Assembly (NCBI GenBank): GCA_035771175.1
Contig: CM069589.1
Location: 28,104,201-28,168,200 of the forward strand
Source: Paratinospora sagittata
Lineage: Eukaryota; Streptophyta; Magnoliopsida; Ranunculales; Menispermaceae
Reading direction: 5' to 3'
Length of the DNA stretch: 64,000 nucleotides
The position numbers were made by a program, and so were the translations under genes. The notes under the pieces were generated by a model. That model had not been told where the DNA came from. It saw only the letters and a program-made list of their open reading frames with translations, and searched no databases. This document shows positions 1-9,670 of this stretch, piece by piece (position 1 is the stretch's first letter; each line of letters opens with the position of its first letter).

Positions 1-525
1 ACTTGGTTAGTCTGGACGCTGATGATATATTAGGACGCTGATAATGTTCAAGGTCAAAAATTTCATATCTATCAGGACGCTTACTTTGTCAGTAGCGCCT
101 TCTTTGAATCAACCAAGGAACTTATCAGAACGCTGATTGAACATCAACCCGCTGATCGTGTTTAAACATTAGGAGGTTGACGGTCCAGTAGAGTTCTTAT
201 GTTTTCAGTCATTTTAAAAGTGTTAAACATCAGAACACTCACGTCTTTAGTAGCGCCCTTATGTTTTCATGCTTTGAATATTAGGGCACTTACGACATTA
301 GTAATGCCTTTGTGATTTTAAATGTTTCAAAAACAAGTCAAGACGTTTATCTTTAAATAGAGCCCTCAAAGCTTTATTCGATTTTAAATGTTGAGTAAGT
401 CAGGACGCTTACGTTTTAGTAGCGCTCTCATTTCACAGTTCAGCAGGACGCTTACAGTCTATAAGCGCACTCAAGGAACAAAACGATAAAGTTGGCTTTT
501 CGCGTCAGGCCGCTAATCCAACACT
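1..525 (+). repeat. CpG-centred hairpin-motif array upstream of TATA (C2 LTR)
   Basis: Degenerate alternation of AGGACGCT(TA) and TAGCGCCCT(C) halves every 50-70 bases, for example around 60-100, 235-275, 395-435 and 445-475. Neighbouring halves are imperfectly complementary, so each pair can form a short hairpin. Spacers are A/T-rich and not conserved. The same array, reverse-complemented, is found at 6030-6740, 32575-33150, 48120-48660 and 59915-60320. It lies several hundred bases upstream of the TATA box at 794-803. Confidence 0.75.
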
Positions 526-579
526 GTCATAAAGCTATTATTTGCACACTTTCTGATACACTTTTTAGAATTGTTCAAA

Positions 580-803
580 ACCTTTTTCAGAACATTTTGA
601 ATATTTTCAGAACGTTCTAATATTTTATCAGAACATTTTATTTTCACGAATGATCAGAAGATTTGGGTGTTGTCGCTGTAATTGCACAAACTGAATCAAT
701 CCTTTTGGGGAAAGAATGTTTTCGTTGTTTTGAATAGCTTTGTGCGCCAAAATTTTACTTGAGAAGTTCAAGTCCATTACGCCATTGCTATCTCTATATA
801 TAC
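580..803 (+). promoter_or_regulatory. C2 LTR core promoter: GAAnnTTC palindromes and TATA box
   Basis: A perfect GAACGTTC palindrome at 610-617 lies among CAGAACATTTT half-sites (582-640). The TATA box CTATATATAC is at 794-803, about 180 bases downstream. The same order and similar spacing recur in the minus-strand copies: GAATGTTC at 32494-32501 and 32515-32522 with TATA near 32337-32347; GAATGTTC at 48008-48015 with TATA at 47843-47851. GAAnnTTC is the core of plant heat-shock elements. Heat control is inference from that resemblance. Confidence 0.5.
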
Positions 804-1521
804 GTTGTCTTAGAGTAGATTGAAGATCATACGAATCAACGAGAAAACTAATAACCTATTCTCAAATCTTTAAACATTTTTTACTTGTGCAAATACTCTT
901 GAAAGTTATACTTCTACTCGTTACTTTAAACTCTCGATCAATTTTGAATTACGTTAAGTCTTCTGGATTAGTTGATCTTCATTCATATCATTTCCAAAAT
1001 CCATTGAAGAAGAAGAAAGCTTTTGAACCTGTTTTTAGTTGCACTTCATCATACGTATTTTGTTGAATCTGTGGTAACAGAAAGTTCAATCCAAAACTTT
1101 ATAAGTATCACTTTGATTCTAAGTAAAGGGAATTATATCTCATCTTGTACCTTGGTATTGGTGACTGATTAGTCACTGGTTTAGAGCAAGTGTTGCTCGA
1201 TTTGAAATGGTTGTTCTCACTCCAGAAAGTTGAGAAAGGTTATTCTCAAGCCCATAAATTTAGAAAGTGTAATGGTTTGGTCTTAACCCGTAAGAAGATC
1301 CTTAGTGGAGTTTGGACAAATCCTAACTGAGGAGGTTAGGTAGTGGAGGTAAGCCAGGCCGAACCACTCTAAATCTTGTGCGTCTTGTATTTATTATTGT
1401 TACTAAGTTTGGTTTACCATACTTGTTTAATCTGTTTTCATTACTTTATATGTTTTAAAGAAAGGTTAAAAATCTACTAAGTGTCCAATTCACCCCCCTC
1501 TCAAACACATCTGGGATAACA

Positions 1522-2205
1522 GTGCCAATACCTTCAATTTTACTTTTGTTGTTGTCACCGAAGATCACATTCTCTCCGAGCTTGTGGGCAATGCTCAAAA
1601 AGATTGATTCACTCCTGACATGTGCCTTGAGCAGCCACTATCGAGATACCAAAAATGTTTTTGAGAACCATCTTATACCACATAAAAGACCTTTGACTTT
1701 GGTACCCATGTTGTTTTGGGTTCATCCATGTTAGCATCATTAAGTACAATCTTTTCTACCCATGCTAGTCTACCCTTTTTTATTCTTTTGATTGGACATC
1801 TAAAGAGAGTATGGCCTTGTCTATTACAGTAATGGCAAGTAGGTATCTTGGTCAATAAGTTGTTATAACTTTTCTATTTTGACATTTTCGCATAGCCAAG
1901 CTTGGCCTTATCAAATGCATACCTTTGGGACCCTAGCATCATATCAAAGAGCTTTTGTCCATTGGTAAATTTCTTCACATTACTAGCCAACATTACTCTT
2001 TGTGAGTTTCTCACACTCCTTTGTCATTTTCTTTTTTTCTAAGGTCAAGGTATCAATGGCCTCTTGTTGAGATTCAATCTCCTCAACGACAGTCATTAAG
2101 TTCTTTCTGAGCTTGGAGTTCTTTTTGACCTCCCTGTCAAAGTAAGATTTCACATAATCAAAATCATTAGAGTCAAGAATATCATCATCAAAAGGTTCAG
2201 CTTTT
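1522..2205 (-). pseudogene. Ty1/copia gag C-terminus and protease start, decayed
   Basis: Reading down the minus strand from 2205: an acidic and lysine-rich coiled-coil-like segment (to 1983), a segment reading KLFDMMLGSQRYAFDKA typical of the copia gag C-terminal part, a CCHC zinc knuckle (CHYCNRQGHTLFRC, CX2CX4HX4C) near 1830, the WVPK motif, and then the aspartic-protease motif WYLDSGCSRHMSG near 1630. Stops follow SK (about 1876), lie between the knuckle and the protease (TAA near 1673), and follow NQSF. The frame is cut at 1521 by the C2 LTR and at 2206 by the gypsy LTR. Sirevirus-like copia is the best family call. It cannot be functional. Confidence 0.8.
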
Positions 2206-3777
2206 TGATAAGTTGAGTTTTTGTTAGTGTTTTGAATGTCAATTTGTGAGATTTTTAGATGCATTTAGTTAGTTTTTAAGTGTTTTTGCATAATTAGTTT
2301 ATTTAGTTGTTTTAGGTTCATTTAGGTTTTTGTTGTGTTTTAGATGTTAGTTTTAGGTGTTTTCATGACTTGCATGCATTAGATTAGTTTAGGTAAATAA
2401 TCATAATTTTTGGGCATTTTTCCTTAAATCATTAGTTGCATTTTCATATTGATAATCCACATTTTGCATGTTAATACATATTTGCATTTAGACTTTTAAT
2501 ACTTGATTAGTTTCGATCACTTACTTGTATTTTTGCGTTTTGTTTTGTAAGAGAATAAAGAGCTTTAAAGGGATGAAATGAGGCATAAAAGATGGAGAAA
2601 AAGTCCCAAAGCATTGCACAACAAGTCCCATAGAGAAAAAATGCAAAAACATAAAGAAAATGCACAAAATAGTGTGTTTCACGCTCTGAGCGCCGCGGTG
2701 CTAGGAATTAGTGCCGCGTCACTGTTACGAAAATAATTTTGCGCAGTGTTTGTATTTTTGCCATATCTTGGGTTATACAACTCCAAATTGGATGCCGTTT
2801 TTTTCTACTTCTTCTACACTTATAGGGAAATCATACAAGAGGATTAGTAGGTACAAAAAAAAGGAGAGAAGGGACGGATAGGGTTTGCAAAAGGGAGGAG
2901 AGAAAGGTAAGCAAGAAAGAAGAGGAGAAAGTTTGGAGGAGTTGAAGGTTTTCCAAGAGGAAGAAGAAGAAGATCTTAAAGGGGGTTTTCATCTTTTAAT
3001 TTCTATTTCTTAAGTTCTTGCAATGTTTCCTCTCCTTGTTCTTCATCTTTTCTATCTTGTATCCATAGATTCAATGTTGGGTTAATTGAATACTCCAGGG
3101 TTTTGATTGAACTATTTTGAATCTTAAGATTTGATTATCTTTTATGTGTTGTTGAGAAATTTTCATGTTTATTTGCAATTGTCAGTGCTTAATGCTTTCA
3201 AATCTTTGGCCAATTTTTGAATGAATTTAGATTTGATATCTAACACTTGGAAAAGGGGATATTGAATCTTTACAACCTAGAAAATTTGTATCATGTTGGG
3301 AGACCTAACCTTTGAAACTGTTTTGAATGAATCAAAGATCTTAGTGCGTTCTTGTTTGATTGACCTATCACTCGAGAGAGGGGGTTGATAGTTTAAGGAT
3401 AGATATTCAAGTTGACATTCGGTAGAGAGACTTGAATGATTAAGGATTCATGGTTTATAAATCTAGGATTTAATTCAATAACACAATATTTATAGATCTT
3501 AAGAAACAACGTAGTGATATCAAACCCTTGAACTTTTTATCCATGGATTTCTCTCCAATTTTTATTTCATCTTGTTTGTTTTTATTAGCTTTTGTTTAAT
3601 TTGCATTTTATCCATTAATTCACTCCACTTTGGTCACCTAGATAAAATTAAATGCATTGTAGAATTGGGCATTAGGATTAGTACAATCACCTTCCCTGTG
3701 GATACGATAACCCGACTCACCTCAGATATATTATAACTTGATATTCGTACACTTGCGTATCTAAATTTACCGCGTCA
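2206..3777 (+). repeat. 5' LTR of the non-autonomous gypsy element
   Basis: About 1572 bases, starting TGATAAG and ending GCGTCA six bases before the primer binding site. It carries a GCGCCGCGG-rich block near 2690-2720 of the same kind as the Athila LTR at 18705-18790. The first 485 bases match 9671-10145; the rest from about 2716 matches 11222-12291. Confidence 0.75.
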
Positions 3778-3783
3778 AGTTTT

Positions 3784-3801
3784 TGGCGTCGTTACCTGGG
3801 A
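3784..3801 (+). other. Primer binding site, Athila/Tat type
   Basis: TGGCGTCGTTACCTGGGA sits six bases after the LTR end and resembles the Athila/Tat consensus TGGCGCCGTTGCCGGGGA. The minus-strand Athila-like element has the closer match TGGGGTCGTTGCCGGGGA at 23383-23400. Confidence 0.8.
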
Positions 3802-4739
3802 AGGTGCCAATTTTGTTTTTATTAATACCAATTCGAAGTGATTTTGGTCTTAATTTAGGTATTTTTGTTTGTTTGTTATATGTTAAAAAAAAATGTTTTT
3901 ATTTTTTTCTAATTTTTCTTTTATTTGATTTTAGTGTTATTTGATTTTTCTTTTTATTGTTTCTTTTTGTAAAAATGGCATATAATTATAGTCACTCCAC
4001 TTTCCAAGATGATTTTGGGCAAAGTGATCCTATGGCAACATTATCGGCAACAATGTCTTACATTCAATGTCAATTGTCCCGTCTTGACCAGAATGTATCA
4101 AATCTTATTGAAGCAAGAAATCAACAAGCGATGGAAAGATTGAGAGTTGCAAAAATGCGATATGCAAGAATGGGTCCAAGTATGGGGCAAGTTCAATATG
4201 GTTACCATTGGGCGTATGATTTTATGGGTGATCCTTCACCTTATCAATACCATCCGGGTAGCTATAACCAAGAGGATTACTCCTACACCTATTTATGGAA
4301 TGGCGTGAAACCTCAATCGAGCATTTATGATCAAATTTGCGAGCATGAGAACTACTCCCACGATCAAGTTGATGAGTTTTTATCAACATCGAAGCGTATG
4401 GAGGAGATGTTGCGTTCAATCATGAATGGGATAGTTCAAGAAGTGCCATTTGCTTCAAACAATGATGGAGAGGATGTTAAGGGGGATAATTTGTTGGTCC
4501 ACCCAAGAGGGGGGTGAATTGGCTGAGATGGTCCATTTTAAAATTCTCTTCCAATAACTTAGTGATATACATGAGTGTATTGGAATTGAACGCAAAAATA
4601 AAAACATAGACTAAAATGCAAACGTGAGACACACAAGATTTATAGTGGTTCGGCCAAGCCTACGTCCACTACCTAATCTCTCGATTAGGATTTTCTCAAT
4701 CCACTAACTGATTCTCTTACGGGTGAGAACCAAACAGTT

Positions 4740-5035
4740 ACAACTGCCCTTTTACAGGTTAAAGGCAAACCTATCCTTTCACGGGCTAAGAACGAACCAA
4801 ATTTCTTTTTTTCGGGATGAGGAAAAACCCATGTTCCTTTTACGGGATAAGGAAGAACCGTTTTCCTTTTACGGGATAAGAAACAACCGTGATCCTTTTA
4901 CGAGATAATGAACAACCTTTTCTCTTTTACAGGTTAAGAGATAACCTATCCTTTTATAGGTTAAGGACGCACCTATCCTTTTACCATATTAGGATGAACC
5001 AGCTCTCTTTTACAGGTTAAGAGATAACATATCAT
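4740..5035 (-). repeat. Serial R/U5 hairpin units (C1 LTR)
   Basis: About nine units of 30-37 bases, each reading on the plus strand like CCTTTTACGGGATAAGG, so that the minus strand gives CCTTATCCCGTAAAAGG: a short stem around a CCCGTAA loop. Stem bases vary from unit to unit. The homologous block in the other C1 copy is 58560-58900, where units such as ATCCT...AGGAT remain self-complementary. Confidence 0.6.
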
Positions 5036-6029
5036 GATTTCAATCCTGAAATCATTAAGTGAACTACATTCACTTGTCCTAGTTGTTTCAATCCAGAAAC
5101 ACACTAGCATTACAACAAAATAATGTTGGTTCTAACTGAGTAGAACACTTTACAATTAAGCTCGGTACACAGCATTACAAAGATGTATAAATTGAAATAC
5201 GAAATGCTAAGATGAAATACACTTACAGTCCTTTACCTTTCAATGTTCGGTATTGCTCAAGTGCAGTTTCGAAAAGCATGAATTATGTGATATGAAAATC
5301 AGTGCTTCTTCAAAAATAATATGATACCAAATAAACATTGACATAGAAAATAAAAGGACCAGTGTAAATCATAGACACAGACAATTTTCAAAATAGATTT
5401 AAATATAAGTATGAAAACTTCTGGTTCAGTGATCAGCAATTTACACAACTACTGATATAGTTCAATACAGTACTTAAGATATGAAATCAAGTACAACTGT
5501 ACTTCTCATGAACTATATCTCAAATTATATCTTTAGCAAGTATGATACCAAGTATGAATCGGTGCTGAGAATTTGAGTAAATACTAGATCAAATAGATTT
5601 TCAAAGATAGAATGTAATTGAAGCTCAATATGAAAATCTTTTGAATACGTAAAGGTACCAGTGAAAAATACTTTGAAAGTTTAGATATTTGAAAAATATT
5701 TTGACACAGACTAACTTTTAAAAAGTGTTGGCACAATAAAAATTATTGAAAAGTTATTTGATCCTAAGTGCTGGTATTTATAGACTTAGTAGGACATAGC
5801 TGTTAGACATTTGAAGTTCAAATATTATGAACGTTTACACACAACGGCTAGAATGTTATATGAAAATAACAACTGCAATTTTCACTAATATCCTGGTTCT
5901 TTTCAGATTACATGAAAAATGAAAGTTTTAGAAAAACTTAATTCATGCATCAGAAATTATTTCTGATAAGTATGAAAAGGACTTTGTGCAAAAGTTCATT
6001 CTGAAAAAGTAGACTGATGTAGAGTGCTT

Positions 6030-6740
6030 GTTCGAACAGTGACGGTTGTTGAATTAGCGTCTTGATTCTGTAATCAGTGTCTTGACGCATAAGATCAACT
6101 TTGTCGTTTTGTTCCTTGAGGGCGCTCATTACGTATAAGCGTCTTGCTGAACAATGAAGTGAGGGCGCTATTGAATTGTAAGCGTCCTGACTTACTTTAA
6201 CACTTAAATGACTTAACCTTGAGGGCATTAATTCACAGTTAACGTCCTACTATGTTTTAAAACAATTAAGTGCATGAGGGCGCTACTTTCCGAGCAAGCG
6301 TCCTACCTTTTAAAACATAAAACACAATATGAAGGTGCTACAACACTGTAAGCGTCCTACCACATATTAAAAATATTTGAAACCAAAAACAAGTACGCTG
6401 AAGGACAATCAGCGTTCTGAAAGTTATTAAGTTGATTCCTAAACGTGAGGGCACTCCTATCCAGGTAGCGTCCTGATAGTTTATTCAACTTATAACTGTC
6501 AGTGTTCTCAAAGATAGAATTTTTGAAGAACTTTAAAAATCTTTCAGTAAGTTGGTACTGAATCAACGTCCTGACAACTTCAGAGGTTGACTAAAGGGCG
6601 GCCGCTACTTTACAAGTGAGCGTCCTGATTAATCAATTCAATTCAACCTTGAGCGTTATCAGCGTCCTAATTAACTATCAGCGTCCTGACTTATCAAGTT
6701 ATGGAGAACGTTGCTAACCCATTAGCGTCCTGAAAGACCC
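6030..6740 (-). repeat. GAGGGCGCTA / AGCGTCCTGA hairpin array (C1 LTR)
   Basis: About ten units, each GAGGGCGCT(A), 7-12 variable bases, then (TA)AGCGTCCTG(A), spaced 50-80 bases apart by A/T-rich DNA. Examples begin near 6118, 6162, 6215, 6277, 6331 and 6448. The two halves are imperfect inverted repeats that would pair as a stem of about 8-11 bp with G.U wobble. On the minus (sense) strand the array is upstream of the TATA box near 5780. Confidence 0.8.
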
Positions 6741-7965
6741 TTTAAAAATAGTTTTGACTCGCGATTAAATATACGATAAATGCGAATAAAAACTCGATAA
6801 ATTTCAAATTAAATATAAAGAATTAAATCATTTGAAATACCTTAAAACGTAAGATCAAAACATGCAAATATGCAAGTGGTTTGTGCATGGTTTTGAAAAA
6901 TGTTTGAGCAATATCGATTAGAGAAAGATATACTTTTAATACAGTGTATTTCCCATTTTCTCATAATCTTTAAATCCAACTCTTTATTATGAGATCTTCA
7001 ATAAGAACTTCGCGCTGAAGTTGAATGTTTTGAACATTGATCGAAAGATGAAGACTTGAAACTTGATCGAATCGTTCGAGAAGTGATCTTGAAATCGGGA
7101 TATGATCGTTGAGGTCCTTTTGATTGAAATGATCTTGAATGTCAAATATGACTTTGAGTTCCTTGATCAAATCGTTCCTTGGCTTTTTGCTTTTCCTAAG
7201 GTGCTAGGGTGAAATCTTGATTAAGGCTTGTAAGCACTGAAAAGTACTTTGTTTGTGATTATCAAAATATACTTCATCACAGTATATATAGGGACATGCT
7301 AAGTGATGAACCACTTAGATTAACATAATTTTCTATGCCAGGAGATGACACCACTACCACCACCAAGACAGTTGACTATCCTTGAAGAAATGCAAAGATA
7401 TGAGGCTTTGAAAAGAAAAGAAATGAATACCCAAACATACATGACACCACCACCACGACAATTGAGTATTCTAGAAGAAATGCAACACTATGATGCCTTG
7501 AAGAAGGAAGAAATGAACAGTCAACAGGTGGATGTGCTTGAGTGTGATGATCAAGAGGTGCCTATGGACACGCAATCAAGTGAACCTATGATGCCATATG
7601 TTGAAGAGGTACCTAAAAAGGTGGACGAGTGCTTGGTTGTCAAGGAAGATAATTTTCACTTTGAGGATTCGTTTGCTCAAGGGCTAAAAATCGAAGTTGT
7701 AGTGGTTAATGACAATGTTCACAGCCATTTCGAGGTGCTTGGAGGTCAACGCGTAAATCTTCGGAAAGCACAAATGAAGATTTCTGACGGCACTCCTCCG
7801 TTACATAAGAGCGATGCTTCATCTGACTTTACATCCCTACCGGCGGATCACTCGTTTATCTTTTTGTGGGAGGAGTTCACGAGTCCGGTGAAGCCATCAA
7901 TGCGACATAACGAAGATGACGAGAGGATGCTGGAAATCATAAGGAAACATACGCGGTTCAAATAA

Positions 7966-9670
7966 GAAGAGAAAGTCTAGCTAAACATTATAAAGAAACC
8001 CTTGTTGGGAGGCAACCTAACCGGTTTTTAGTTTTTATGTTTTGTTTTATTTTTAGTCATTGTAGTATAGATTTTGAATTTTTGTTTTTCGCTAATGATA
8101 TTCATTTTTGTCCCTTCTCAGGTTTCAATTCAAGTTTGGGGGTCCTCATAGATGCCAACAGTAAGAGCCATTGTGGAGTGCTACACATATGGGCTAGGGG
8201 AGTCTCGTTACTTTTCCTTTTATCTTGCTTTTATATGTGGATGTTTTTGCATTGAGGACAATGCATACTTTAAGTTTGGGGGGGAGTTTGAACTTTTTGG
8301 TGTCTTTAGTAAAAAAATTTCAAAATTTTTGTGAAAACTTTTGTTTTGGCATGTGTTGGAACAACGAATAATTTTATATTCTTCTATGAACTTTGTTTTG
8401 ATTCAACTTTGAATGGATGATCTAGGATTTGATTAGCACTTATTTCTGATCATAAACCTTGGAAAACTATAGAGTATTCTTAAGTCTGTGTGCTTTATTT
8501 ACTTGTCGTGCTTATTGGATATCTTTGTTGGCTTTTGAGTATGCAATCATGATAATGAGTACCACTTGCATGATAATTCGAGATTTTGTAAGCAAGCATC
8601 TTTAGATCTCAATTTTTGTTCAAAACTTGACTCTAGAACTTGTTTGATCACTTCTTGAGGCGAAATCGTATGAATCACACCATGAAAGGCATGATTTAAG
8701 CCATTTTTGGATCGATTTAGCCATAAAGCCTACCTAATCATGTATTGCCCCTAGTCACCATGTTTTGAGCCTTATATTTTGTTTATTGTCACCTAAAATG
8801 ATTAGCCAAGGCCTTTGATTGAATTTCCCCTGTTTTGCCCTTGCACCCTTAAATCTTTGAAAGATATAAATTGTAATGGGTTGGGTTATTTTTCATGGAA
8901 AATTATTTGTAAATGTGATATGGCATGAAAATGGGAAAAAGGTGATGAAACAAAAGGTATTAAAATGAGATCAAAATGTGTGAAAAAAAAGAAAAGAAAA
9001 AGAAAGATGAAGAATGAAAAGAATGAGAAAAGAAAAATATGTTTCTTCATCAATGAGTGAAATGAATAAGTTTGGGGGTATTTTGGAGGCAATGTGAATG
9101 AAAATGTTGAAAAAATCTTGTTTTAAATAATGTGTTGGGTTTGGTTTACTTTGTAAGGCATGAGATGTTTAAAAGCATTATGTATCAAAGATGTTTTGGG
9201 CGTTTGAGCTTCATTTTATCCATTTTATCATACCCTTAACCTTAGCCTTACATTACAAGCTTAATGAAGTCCTATTGATCTTGATTGGTGCGAGACCTAC
9301 ATTAGTGGAGAGAAGTGTGAAATGTAAGCGTATGAAGTCATGTTTTGTTTCATTGAGTTCATCTTTTTCTATCTTGCTTGCATAATTTATATGATTTATG
9401 AGTGGTCATGTGTTTGATTTGTATACTTATTTGTCAATGAGGATAGAAAAGAAGGCATGACTTGTAGATTGAAATTCTAGACAACATGTTTAAACTGTCA
9501 AAGTTTTCCTTGTTTTATGTTAAATAAAATTGGTGTTGTCTTTGAGATCATTAGAATTCATTCTAGTTAATCAAATCCTTGTCCATCTTAGAATATGTGT
9601 GGAGTCCTATTTGTCCAACTTTCATTTTTCTCTTTGCTCGGGACGATCAAAGTCTAAGTTTGGCGGAATT
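7966..9670 (+). other. 3' non-coding region with four AAGTTTGGGGG blocks
   Basis: No coding. It contains TTGGGAGGCAACC (about 8006) and four purine-rich blocks: 8132-8142, 8272-8286 (preceded by TTGAGGACAATGC), 9068-9080, and the presumed polypurine tract AAGTTTGGCGG at 9656-9666 just before the 3' LTR. The same four blocks, with the same neighbours, occur in the element at 17721-24759. Other shared words are ACTTGAGGCGAAATC (or a close variant) and ACATTAGTRGAGAG. Some A/T- and A/G-rich low-complexity DNA lies near 8886-9092. Confidence 0.7.

Larger units (their letters stand above)
1..1521 (+). mobile_element. Ty1/copia LTR, family C2, left end outside window
   Basis: Sense strand is plus: the 3' end reads CCAATTCACCCCCCTC and closes with GGGATAACA at 1521, the usual end of this copia LTR type. 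Two other copies (31635-33531 and 47131-49085, both minus) share the whole layout: GCGTCC array, GAAnnTTC palindromes, TATA, hairpin array, then the AGTGG...CCACT block at 1342-1368. No primer binding site follows 1521; instead copia protease sequence on the opposite strand resumes. It is therefore most likely a solo LTR inserted into an older copia element. The left TSD cannot be tested because the window starts inside the LTR. Confidence 0.8.
4492..7325 (-). mobile_element. Ty1/copia solo LTR, family C1, TSD TAATT
   Basis: Perfect 5-base duplication TAATT at 4487-4491 and 7326-7330. On the sense (minus) strand it starts TGTTAATC and ends ...ACCAACA. A second copy with the same layout is 58310-60833. 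Sense order: GCGTCC hairpin array (6740 to 6030), TATA (CTATAAATACC, minus, near 5773-5784), hairpin array (5035 to 4740), AGTGG...CCACT block (4670 to 4644), and the conserved CCAATTCACCCCCC end. No internal sequence or primer site remains. The insertion cuts the ORF of the surrounding gypsy element without shifting its frame. Confidence 0.9.
3975..7965 (+). pseudogene. Single ORF of the non-autonomous element, split by a solo LTR
   Basis: Two open segments, 3975-4491 and 7331-7965, lie in the same frame once the LTR at 4492-7325 and one TAATT copy are subtracted; together they would be 383 codons. I chose the start MAYNYSH at 3975; an upstream ATG at 3957 is also in frame. The first part is rich in Q, S, Y and M, with a helix-prone stretch (QLSRLDQNVSNLIEARNQQ). 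The second part opens with two near-identical PPRQL-(T/S)-ILEEMQ repeats and becomes acidic. No zinc knuckle, protease or polymerase motif is visible. It may stand in for gag, but I do not recognise a family. Confidence 0.65.

Noticed and set aside
1..525. Regular short repeats with unlike spacers, resembling a CRISPR array
   Set aside because: Repeats are degenerate and only 8-10 bases, the array sits inside an LTR of a plant genome, and no cas genes exist here.
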